Shown in pieces: positions 7,460 through 14,120 of a DNA stretch of 14,120 nt. A program made the translations under genes and the position numbers. Position 1 is the first letter of the stretch. Every line of letters starts with the position of its first letter. Source of the DNA: Mariniphaga sp. GTDB taxonomy: Bacteria > Bacteroidota > Bacteroidia > Bacteroidales > Prolixibacteraceae. The stretch is from contig JABMQB010000528.1 of assembly GCA_013203525.1 (NCBI GenBank), forward strand, positions 1 through 14,120, written 5' to 3'. The notes below the pieces were generated by a model, which worked only from the letters and a program-made list of their open reading frames with translations, did not search any database and was not told the origin of the DNA.

Positions 7460-8590
7460 TTAAGGTATTTTATAGGGTTTATTGTGAAGAATATTTTGTA
7501 ATCCTTCGGTAATTACTGACAAATGATTAGTGGAATTATTTGTCAGCACAATTATAGTATTATTATCATCAATTTCTCTTCCAATCCATGTTCTGAAACC
7601 CAACCAGCCTCCGCCATGCGAGATCAGAGTTTTATATGATTTTGACTTTCCAATATCTAAACCAAAACCATAATGTGTGGTTGCCCCGTTGTTTAAAACA
7701 CCTGTAGTGTAAGCTTCTTCTAAAGTTTTTTTCGAAATTAATTTTTCGGTGTATTGAGCACGATCCCATTTATAAAGATTGTTAACTGTTGAAAAAATTT
7801 CACCATCGCCTTGAGCGGAATTTAGAAAACTGAAATCGTTTAGTACGATTTCTTTTTTATCCTCTGATAAATAATATCCTCTTACCCTGTTTTTAAGCGG
7901 ATCTTTTCTAACAGGACTTGTCAAAAAAGTATTGTTCATTTCGAGTGGATCAAAAATGTTTTCTTTCATTAACTGATGCAAAGGGATTCCGGAAATTCGT
8001 TCAATTATGATGGCTAAAAATACATAACCGGTATTACTGTATTCATATTTTTCACCCGCTTCGAATAATCCTTCAGGTTTGTGTTCAACGATGGTTTTTA
8101 AAATTTCTTCTATTCCATCAACTGTCCGATTTCTATCGTCTGGATTTAATTCGGGCTTCCATTTTTCTTCTAATAAAGTTACATAATCTGGTAATCCGGA
8201 TGTATGATTTAAAAGATGCCTGATTGTTGCACCTTCATACGGAAGTTCAGGAATATATTTTTTAACCGGATCTTCAAATGATAGTAATCTTTTTTCTTTT
8301 AACATCATAATAGTCATTGCTGTAACCTGTTTGCTTACCGATGCTAATCTGAATTGCGATTCCAAAGTTAATGGAGATTCATCTCCACTTATTCCAAATG
8401 CTTTTTGATAAATGATTTTACCTTTTTCAGCTACCAATACATTTCCGTTTAAAAATCCTTTTGAGAAACATTCGGATAGGAATTTGTCAATAATTTTTTC
8501 TTTTTCAACCGGTTGGGAGTTGTTCTGACAACCAATAAGAATTAGTAAGCCGATTACAAAAGTCAGTTTTGATCTCCAAAATGTTCTCAT
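7460..8590 (-). CDS. Lipoprotein serine hydrolase, beta-lactamase/class C penicillin-binding-protein family
   Basis: The 376-residue product begins with a lipoprotein signal peptide: a basic start, a hydrophobic core at about 9-20 and the lipobox LIGC with Cys21. It is therefore likely anchored in the periplasm or outer membrane. The PF00144-type fold shows all three active-site motifs: SVSK at 84-87 (nucleophile Ser84, Lys87), YSN at 184-186, and HGG at 325-327 in place of the KTG box. HLLNHTSGLPD at 125-135 is also typical. Such proteins include esterases, D-aminopeptidases and DD-peptidases; HGG instead of KTG is common in the esterase and peptidase members, so antibiotic resistance should not be assumed. 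It lies between a terminator upstream and the DUF5916-type gene 93 bp downstream, which has its own -7 element. Confidence 0.92.
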   Translation of the reverse strand: MRTFWRSKLTFVIGLLILIGCQNNSQPVEKEKIIDKFLSECFSKGFLNGNVLVAEKGKIIYQKAFGISGDESPLTLESQFRLASVSKQVTAMTIMMLKEKRLLSFEDPVKKYIPELPYEGATIRHLLNHTSGLPDYVTLLEEKWKPELNPDDRNRTVDGIEEILKTIVEHKPEGLFEAGEKYEYSNTGYVFLAIIIERISGIPLHQLMKENIFDPLEMNNTFLTSPVRKDPLKNRVRGYYLSEDKKEIVLNDFSFLNSAQGDGEIFSTVNNLYKWDRAQYTEKLISKKTLEEAYTTGVLNNGATTHYGFGLDIGKSKSYKTLISHGGGWLGFRTWIGREIDDNNTIIVLTNNSTNHLSVITEGLQNILHNKPYKIP

Positions 8591-8615
8591 TATTAATAGT
8601 TTTATTATTGACCTT

Positions 8616-8646
8616 CAAAGTTACAAGAAATTAATACCAATAAAAA
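8616..8646 (-). promoter_or_regulatory. Candidate promoter of the serine hydrolase gene
   Basis: On the minus strand TAACTTTG (8623-8616) fits the -7 consensus TAnnTTTG. TTTT (8646-8643) lies exactly 19 bp upstream and serves as a partial -33. The leader would be about 20 nt to the ATG at 8590. The -33 sequence is part of the U-tract of the efflux operon terminator. Confidence 0.4.
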
Positions 8647-8669
8647 AGCCCGCACCATCTGGTACGGGC
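8642..8669 (-). terminator. Rho-independent terminator of the efflux operon
   Basis: On the minus strand GCCCG (8669-8665) pairs with CGGGC (8652-8648). After one mismatch ACC pairs with GGT around a 4-nt loop, and TTTTTT follows (8647-8642). It lies 53 bp beyond the stop of the TolC-like gene, and no other strong hairpin was seen within the operon. Confidence 0.85.
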
Positions 8670-8722
8670 ACAAAAAACAATGTTCAAGCATAATTGGCAG
8701 ATAATTAAATCTGCCCTTTATA

Positions 8723-10075
8723 TTATAATTCTATTTTTACGCCGTTGTAAAAATCAAGAATTTTAGTCCGGAAAATATATTCATACTTCGACTGCAAAAG
8801 ATCCGATTGAGCTCTTGACAGGTTATTTTTACTTTGGTTAAATTCAACAGAGTTAACCATACCAACGTTAAATTTTTCTTCGATATACCGGAATGCTTCC
8901 TGCATTGAGCTTACAGCTTTTTCGCTTGATATGTAGCGGTTTAATGCAGCTAATGCATTGGTGTAAGCCTGTTCTATATCTTTCCTAAGAAGATTTTTTG
9001 AAGTTTGAAGGCGGTATTCGTAATCGATTACCTGAAGTTTAGAATTTGAAATATTGTTTTTAACCTGATGGCGGTTAAAAATCGGGATATTTAATGTAAA
9101 TCCAAATCCATATCTCTCATTGTTTTTTATCTGATCGGCAAATGGAATTACAGATGTTTCGCCGGTAATTTGATTATATGACTGATAATTATCGTTATAG
9201 TTGTTGTAATAATTTGCACCAAAACTTAGGTCGGGGTATTGAGCGCCTTTTGCAATATCAAGTTGTGTTTTCATACTCTCTACCCGTAAAAGTGCTGCTT
9301 TTATTTCAGGGCGTAAGTTTAATGCATTATTAAAAACATCGATGGAATTCATAGTTGCAATTGCCGATCCGATTTCGGGCAGATCCGGTTTTTCAATCAC
9401 AAAACTTTCTGAAATTGGTAACTCTAAAAACTGGTATAAATTGAGATATGCCAACTGTACTCTGTTTTGGTCGTTTACAAATTGAAGTTCTTCCTGAGCT
9501 AACTGAGCCTCTATTTCAAGCAATGATCCTTTCGCCAGGCTCCCGGCATCAACTAATTGTTGTGTGCGGTTAATCTGTTGCTGGGTAACTTCCATTTGAG
9601 CTTCGGTTACCAGAATTAATTCTTCGGCAAACAAAATTTCGAGATATGATGCTGCAATACTTAGCATTATATCATCTTTTGCTTTTTGTAAATCCTGATA
9701 ACTAGCCTGAAGGTCGAGTTCACGTTGCTCGATTGTATTTTTTAAAACAAATCCGTTATAAAGGGTTGCATTGGCTCCCATACCACCAGACAAACTCATT
9801 GAGTTTACGTTTTCATATGTATTATCATATTGTAATGATCTACCAAAATTAAAATTATTGCCAAATTGGGCATTTAAATTTGGTAACCGATTTGATTTTG
9901 CCTGGTTTACAAGGTTGCCCTGATAATCGGAATTTAATTCCTGTTGTTTGATCTGGATATTATTATCCAATGCATAATCGATGCATTTTTGTAACGACCA
10001 GGTTTCTTGCGCAATAGAGGTAAAAGTGAAAATCATTAAGAATAAACCTGGCAAAACTTTAATAAGTAGTTTCAT
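8723..10075 (-). CDS. TolC-family outer-membrane efflux channel protein
   Basis: Outer-membrane exit duct of a tripartite exporter. The 450-residue product has a signal peptide (about 1-22, ending SIAQ) followed by WSLQKCIDYALDNN, the usual TolC-family opening. The body has the duplicated OEP architecture: long amphipathic helices at about 125-215 and 330-440, rich in Ala, Gln, Leu and Glu, alternating with Tyr/Asn/Phe-rich strand regions (about 65-110 and 280-330) that would form the barrel. Length is normal for the family. It is the last gene of the operon, 66 bp after the adaptor gene, and is followed by the strong terminator. No Cys lipobox is seen, so unlike many TolC relatives it is probably not lipidated. 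The substrate is unknown. Confidence 0.94.
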   Translation of the reverse strand: MKLLIKVLPGLFLMIFTFTSIAQETWSLQKCIDYALDNNIQIKQQELNSDYQGNLVNQAKSNRLPNLNAQFGNNFNFGRSLQYDNTYENVNSMSLSGGMGANATLYNGFVLKNTIEQRELDLQASYQDLQKAKDDIMLSIAASYLEILFAEELILVTEAQMEVTQQQINRTQQLVDAGSLAKGSLLEIEAQLAQEELQFVNDQNRVQLAYLNLYQFLELPISESFVIEKPDLPEIGSAIATMNSIDVFNNALNLRPEIKAALLRVESMKTQLDIAKGAQYPDLSFGANYYNNYNDNYQSYNQITGETSVIPFADQIKNNERYGFGFTLNIPIFNRHQVKNNISNSKLQVIDYEYRLQTSKNLLRKDIEQAYTNALAALNRYISSEKAVSSMQEAFRYIEEKFNVGMVNSVEFNQSKNNLSRAQSDLLQSKYEYIFRTKILDFYNGVKIEL

Positions 10076-10141
10076 AATATTTATGTTGAAGTTATAACTA
10101 GAAGCTAAAATTACTCAAATAACGTTTATATACAATATGTA

Positions 10142-11266
10142 CTATCCCTGAGTTGATGCTTCTTCATTTATTTTATTCGGATCAGTTTTATCACCTTTAA
10201 CATTGTCTTTAATCGACAGTCCATCGGTAATTTCAATATTTATTCCATCCGATAAGCCCGTTTTAACCATTTTCTTTTCAAATATCTGTGGTTCGGCTGT
10301 TTCAATTTCAACATATGATGAGTCGTCATCGAATTGTAGCAAACCTTCGGGTATTACCATCACGCTGTCTTTCCGTTCGAGGACAATGTTTGCATTGGCA
10401 CTGTAACCAGCCCTTATAAATTGCTCCTCTTTTAACTGTACATTTGCTTTAATTTCAAACTGGATAGCACCGTTTTCTTCTACTCCTTTTGGTGCAATAT
10501 ATTCCAGTGCTGCAGCAAATTTTTCTTTGTCGATAGCTCCGATTTCAAGTTCTATTGGCATTCCTTCCCTGATTTTTCCAACTTCAGTTTCAACAACTTT
10601 TCCTTCAAAAATCATGTCCTGCATATCGGCTACCGAAGCTATAGTTGTACCTTCGTTAAAGGTGTTCGACTGAATTACTGAATTTCCAACTTCTACAGGT
10701 ACATCCAGCACCATGCCTTCGATAGTAGAACGAACAAGTGTATTAGTAGCATCTTTTGCCTTTTTTGTTACACCATTTTTAATTAATTCGAGATTATTCT
10801 CGGCTGCAGACCATTCTTCTTTAGCAGAATCAAAAGCAACTTTTGCATTTTTAAATTCTTCGTAAGAAATTACATTATTGTCGAAAAGTTTTTCCATTCT
10901 TTCATAATCAATCTGCGCATCTTCATGATTAATTTTTGCACGGTTAAGGCGAGTTTCCGCAGCATTAAGATTTACCATATCGGGGATGATTTTGATGCGT
11001 GCTACAATCTGCCCTTTTGAAACATTGTCGCCAGCTTCAACAAAAAGTTCATCAATGATGCCAGATACCTGAGGTTTAATTTCAATTTCAAAACGAGGTA
11101 CAACTGAACCAGTTGCAACTGTTTTATTTATTACATCGCTCATAAACGGATTTTTTGTTTCATATATATCCGTTTTGTTTTTTGATTTGTTATACAAGAA
11201 GAACAAAGTCCCTCCGAATGCTCCAATTATTATAACAATCATTAAAATTCTAAATACCTTTTTCAT
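10142..11266 (-). CDS. Periplasmic adaptor (membrane fusion) protein, MacA/HlyD-like
   Basis: Links the inner-membrane ABC permeases to the TolC-like channel. The 374 residues begin with one membrane anchor (about 7-25) after a short basic start; there is no lipobox. A lipoyl half-motif region (about 63-92, including GIIDELFVEAGDNVSKGQIV) is followed by an alpha-helical hairpin (about 96-165), the second lipoyl half (about 180-200, GMVLDVPVEVGNSV), and beta-barrel and membrane-proximal domains (about 215-350). The C-terminal tail (355-374) is hydrophilic and probably disordered. It lies 86 bp after permease 2 and 66 bp before the channel gene. MacA-type rather than RND-type pairing follows from the neighbouring ABC permease genes. 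Confidence 0.93.
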   Translation of the reverse strand: MKKVFRILMIVIIIGAFGGTLFFLYNKSKNKTDIYETKNPFMSDVINKTVATGSVVPRFEIEIKPQVSGIIDELFVEAGDNVSKGQIVARIKIIPDMVNLNAAETRLNRAKINHEDAQIDYERMEKLFDNNVISYEEFKNAKVAFDSAKEEWSAAENNLELIKNGVTKKAKDATNTLVRSTIEGMVLDVPVEVGNSVIQSNTFNEGTTIASVADMQDMIFEGKVVETEVGKIREGMPIELEIGAIDKEKFAAALEYIAPKGVEENGAIQFEIKANVQLKEEQFIRAGYSANANIVLERKDSVMVIPEGLLQFDDDSSYVEIETAEPQIFEKKMVKTGLSDGINIEITDGLSIKDNVKGDKTDPNKINEEASTQG

Positions 11267-11352
11267 GTTTTTTGTTTTTTGTACTTTAGGTTTTACCCCT
11301 CAGCTTAGTTTGTTAATTGTTTTCTTTATTTCTGTTTAATATTATCTTTTAA

Positions 11353-12615
11353 TTATTCATCCCTTATAGCATCAATTGGTTTGATTCGAACAGCTCTCCG
11401 TGCAGGAATAAGCCCGGCAAATATTCCGGAAACTACTAATATCATAATGGCTGCAACTGCCATTTTAAAACTGATTTCAGGCCTGCGGAAAAAGATTTCA
11501 TCGCCCCCTGATTCGAGTGCCATATTTAACAATTCAAGTATTCCAACTCCAAGAGCCAAGCCAATATAACCAGCCATGACCGTAAGGAATACACTTTCGG
11601 CAACAATGTGCATTATTACTTTTGATGGTGTAGCTCCAATTGCCCGTTGAATACCTATTTCCTGTGTACGTTCTTTAATAATAACAAGCATAATATTACT
11701 TACACCAATTATACCAGCGAATAAAGTTCCGATCCCAACAATCCATGTTAAAATCTGAATCCCGTTAAAAAGTCCCATATATTTTACCCATTCAACTTCA
11801 ATATTAAATGAACCAATAGCCTGAACATCGTCAGGAGCTATTTTATGCCTGTTTTTCAGCAAATTTTTAAGCTTTTCTTCCAAATGGCTTACCGGTACTC
11901 CCGGATCGGATGTCACCGAAAAGAAATGGACTACATCGCCATAATTGAAAGTTTTTTGCATGGTCGTAAAAGGAATCATAATGGTTTCTTTTTTACGTCC
12001 GCTACCTATGTTTACCCGCGTTTCGGCATGGACAACACCCACAACCTGAAAATATACACCACTAATTTTCAGATATTCCCCAATCGGATCTTCATTTTTA
12101 TCAAACATTGTCTCTTCAACCCGTTCTCCAATAACACAAACTTTACGGTTATGAAGGATATCAATCTCGTTTAAAAGCCTCCCTTTAATTGGGGTCCAGG
12201 GATCAATTTTGTAAAAATCGGGGTAATCGCCATAAATATTAAAAGCACCCGTTTCTTTTCCGCGGATTGTGTTATCGCCACCCTGTGTTTCAGGTCCGAA
12301 TAAACGTGGCGAAAGGTATTCTACATCGCTAACATTTTGGCGAATGTATTCAATATCGGTATTGGTATAATTCCATGCCCTTCCCCGTTGGAAACCTTTA
12401 AAAGGTTTGCTGGTGCGCTCGGTCCAGAAAAAGGCCGAGTTGGATGCAAAAGCTTTGATGCCATCCATAACACCATTTTCAAGTGCACGCCCTGCTCCCG
12501 ACATAATTATCAGCATAAAAATTCCCCAGAATACACCGAAGGCTGTCATAAAGCTCCGGAGCCTGTTTTTTTTCAGGGCACTTAATATTTCTTTCCAAAG
12601 GTCTAAATCGAACAT
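11353..12615 (-). CDS. ABC transporter permease 2, MacB/FtsX type
   Basis: Inner-membrane permease of 420 residues with classic MacB/FtsX topology. A short cytoplasmic amphipathic start (WKEILSALKKNRLR) leads to TM1 at about 22-42. A large periplasmic MacB_PCD domain (about 43-280) follows, then three membrane segments at about 285-312, 335-365 and 385-405. The conserved cytoplasmic loop IKERTQEIGIQRAIGATP (313-330) sits after TM2, and the family end AGLIPARRAVRIKPIDAIRDE is intact. There is no nucleotide-binding domain; the separate ATPase is at the window's right edge. It is a paralogue of the preceding gene product, with which it probably forms a heterodimer (inference). The ATG at 12615 opens the MFD-D-W start also found in permease 1. 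Confidence 0.94.
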   Translation of the reverse strand: MFDLDLWKEILSALKKNRLRSFMTAFGVFWGIFMLIIMSGAGRALENGVMDGIKAFASNSAFFWTERTSKPFKGFQRGRAWNYTNTDIEYIRQNVSDVEYLSPRLFGPETQGGDNTIRGKETGAFNIYGDYPDFYKIDPWTPIKGRLLNEIDILHNRKVCVIGERVEETMFDKNEDPIGEYLKISGVYFQVVGVVHAETRVNIGSGRKKETIMIPFTTMQKTFNYGDVVHFFSVTSDPGVPVSHLEEKLKNLLKNRHKIAPDDVQAIGSFNIEVEWVKYMGLFNGIQILTWIVGIGTLFAGIIGVSNIMLVIIKERTQEIGIQRAIGATPSKVIMHIVAESVFLTVMAGYIGLALGVGILELLNMALESGGDEIFFRRPEISFKMAVAAIMILVVSGIFAGLIPARRAVRIKPIDAIRDE

Positions 12616-13906
12616 GGCTTTGTATTTCTTGTTTTTGTTTAATGTTATTCGTCTCGTAAGGCTTCAATTGGTTGATACGCGCTGCTCTTTTGGCTGGTAT
12701 AAAACCTGCAACTGTTCCTGCAATAACCAACAAGGAAGTGGCGGCTATAGCCACATTAATGCTTACAGTTGGGTTACGAAAAATGGTTTCACCGTTACCC
12801 CCGTTTGTGGCAGCCGAAGCAGCATATTGTTGTTCTACTATTAAATTAAGCCCTTCCATTAATCCGGTTCCCAGAACTAATCCTATATAACCTGCTACAG
12901 TTGTAATTAAAATTGATTCAAGTAAAACTAATCCAACCACTGAAGAGGGAGATGCACCAATTGCTTTCCTGATACCAATCTCTTTGGTACGTTCTTTTAC
13001 AATAATCAACATGATGTTACTTACTCCAACAATTCCTGCTATTAAAGTACCTATTCCAATAATCCAAATAAAAATATTTATTGCCTGGAAAATTTTCATT
13101 GTTTCCATTACATCTTCAAGTTTGTTGTAAGAACCCAGGGCTGATTCATCGGTTTCATCAAATTTATGTTTACGGGCTAATGTTGTTCTTACCCTATCTT
13201 CAATTGCCTGGCTTTCTGCAATAGTTTTAGCATCAATGGTCAAAGCAAAATTATGTAACCTGTTTGATCCGTTAAAAACTTTCTGGCCTGTGGTAACCGG
13301 GATATAGGCATTGCGGTGGCGTGTACCTCCTCCTTCTTTACAAATTCCAACTACTTTAAAAGTTATATTATTTATTTTGATAAAATCACCCAATGCTTCT
13401 TTTTCCTGAAACAGAGCATTATAAATATCTTTACCAATTACTACTGATTTTCGGGTTTTATTAATGTCTATCTGATTGATAAACCGTCCCTCTATAATTT
13501 CGATTGATTCCACTTCCTGAAGGTCGGGGTGACATGTAATAGCAGTATAATTCCCATATTCCTTTCCGTATGAAAAAAGGTTTCCTGAAAAATAATACCT
13601 GCCTGAAGTTTTGTCGATTCCTTCCAGTTCTTTAATCATTTCGTAGTCAGCGTTGGTAAGCTTAACATCGCGGCCCTCTTTTAATCCATGGTATGGTATG
13701 CTTGTCCTTCCACTCCATAACCACATACCGTTTACAGCATCGCGCATAAAATTTTCTGAAACGCCGTTGCTTAAACCATTTCCTGCACCCAGCAATACCA
13801 TTAACATAAAAATACCCCATGCAACTGAAAACCCGGTAAGGAAGGTTCTCATTTTATTCTTTTTTATGGTAGCAAGAATTTCTTGCCATTTATCGATGTC
13901 GAACAT
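12479..13906 (-). CDS. ABC transporter permease 1, MacB/FtsX type, with frameshifted C-terminus
   Basis: Paralogue of permease 2. As written the frame has 475 codons, but only 1-412 are MacB-like: amphipathic start, TM1 at about 22-42, periplasmic MacB_PCD domain (about 43-270), TM2 at about 275-302, loop VKERTKEIGIRKAIGASP (303-320), and two further membrane segments ending in AGFIPAKRAARIN. After Asn412 the family tail is lost and 63 unrelated residues follow, the last part overlapping the first 137 bp of permease 2 in another frame. One extra C after codon 412 restores PIEALRDE and a stop at 12645, giving exactly 420 residues as in permease 2 and a 29-bp gap to the next start. Either a sequencing or assembly error, or a real mutation in a tail that may tolerate it. 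The membrane core is intact. Confidence 0.9.
   Translation of the reverse strand: MFDIDKWQEILATIKKNKMRTFLTGFSVAWGIFMLMVLLGAGNGLSNGVSENFMRDAVNGMWLWSGRTSIPYHGLKEGRDVKLTNADYEMIKELEGIDKTSGRYYFSGNLFSYGKEYGNYTAITCHPDLQEVESIEIIEGRFINQIDINKTRKSVVIGKDIYNALFQEKEALGDFIKINNITFKVVGICKEGGGTRHRNAYIPVTTGQKVFNGSNRLHNFALTIDAKTIAESQAIEDRVRTTLARKHKFDETDESALGSYNKLEDVMETMKIFQAINIFIWIIGIGTLIAGIVGVSNIMLIIVKERTKEIGIRKAIGASPSSVVGLVLLESILITTVAGYIGLVLGTGLMEGLNLIVEQQYAASAATNGGNGETIFRNPTVSINVAIAATSLLVIAGTVAGFIPAKRAARINQLKPYETNNIKQKQEIQSHVRFRPLERNIKCPEKKQAPELYDSLRCILGNFYADNYVGSRACT
12645..12673 (-). other. Frameshift site and abandoned original 3' end of permease 1
   Basis: On the minus strand the text reads ATCAACCAATTGAAG where ATCAACCCAATTGAAG would keep the family frame. 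One C of a presumed CCC run is missing at 12670-12671 (GG on the plus strand). The alternative frame from there to TAA (12647-12645) encodes PIEALRDE, closely matching PIDAIRDE at the end of permease 2. Confidence 0.85.
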
Positions 13907-13971
13907 TGTTTCTGTTTTAAGTTATAAGTTTAGAATACAGTTATATCTGCATCAACCTTTTGCTGGTGGTG

Positions 13972-14120
13972 TTAAGCAGATTCCAGTTGTTTCATGTATT
14001 GATGTTTAAATTCCCTGAGATCACCATTTTTAATCACTTCAGAAATAACTCCATCTTTCAGGCGAATTATTTTTTGAGTCATTGCTGCAATATCATGTTC
14101 ATGCGTTACAAGTATTACAG
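13972..14120 (-). CDS. ABC transporter ATP-binding protein (MacB/LolD type), C-terminal fragment
   Basis: Only the last 48 codons and the stop lie in the window; the gene continues past the right edge. The fragment starts VILVTHEHDIAAMTQKIIRLKDG. This is the strand after Walker B, the H-loop histidine (VTHEHD) needed for ATP hydrolysis, and the final strand typical of MacB/LolD-class ATPases (RLKDGVI). The Walker A, signature and Walker B motifs are outside. It ends 65 bp before permease 1 and should power both permeases. A short, charged C-terminal tail (DLREFKHQYMKQLESA) follows the fold. Confidence 0.93.
   Translation of the reverse strand, partial: VILVTHEHDIAAMTQKIIRLKDGVISEVIKNGDLREFKHQYMKQLESA

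Noticed and set aside
7460..8590. Antibiotic-resistance beta-lactamase
   Set aside because: The protein has the shared fold but HGG instead of KTG and a lipoprotein anchor, both common in esterase or peptidase relatives; resistance cannot be concluded.
12407..12844. Plus-strand 145-codon frame across the permease 1-permease 2 junction
   Set aside because: It is antisense to two well-supported genes, and its translation has no recognisable domain; it is a shadow frame.

Overview
The window looks like chromosomal DNA of a low-GC member of the Bacteroidota, probably Bacteroidales/Marinilabiliales-like. This rests on the fused SecDF translocase, a DUF5916/CBM9-type outer-membrane protein, the two-permease MacAB-TolC-type operon layout, and promoters of the Bacteroidota type (TTTG, about 19 bp, TAnnTTTG). 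Shine-Dalgarno sequences are poor. The placement is inferred from gene content; no rRNA or other taxonomic marker is present. No tRNA, rRNA, CRISPR array, intact insertion sequence or phage gene was seen.

Layout, left to right. (1) 1-2737, minus strand: the SecDF gene (cut by the window edge), preceded by a small single-span membrane protein with a well-formed promoter. (2) 2738-3274: an AT-rich stretch without a convincing gene. (3) 3275-3964: the only plus-strand gene, a predicted exported beta-barrel-like protein of unknown function. (4) 4085-5020, minus: malate dehydrogenase with its own promoter and terminator. (5) 5192-7366, minus: a large outer-membrane protein with an N-terminal CBM9-like domain and a DUF5916-type barrel. 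(6) 7460-8590, minus: a lipoprotein serine hydrolase of the beta-lactamase/PBP fold. (7) 8642-14120, minus: an ABC-type tripartite efflux operon in the order ATPase (cut by the window edge), permease 1, permease 2, periplasmic adaptor, TolC-like outer-membrane channel, ending in a strong hairpin terminator.

The efflux genes would form one envelope-spanning machine: a cytoplasmic ATPase drives two paralogous MacB/FtsX-type permeases, linked by the adaptor to the TolC-like channel. The substrate cannot be read from the sequence. SecDF uses the proton-motive force to help pull exported proteins across the inner membrane. Malate dehydrogenase is central metabolism. The remaining genes encode envelope proteins.

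The most notable anomaly is a one-base deletion near the 3' end of permease 1. It replaces the family's C-terminal tail with 63 unrelated residues; restoring one base gives exactly 420 residues, the length of its paralogue. Two terminator U-tracts also sit exactly where the -33 element of the next gene's promoter would be. I found no convincing new biological system in this window.
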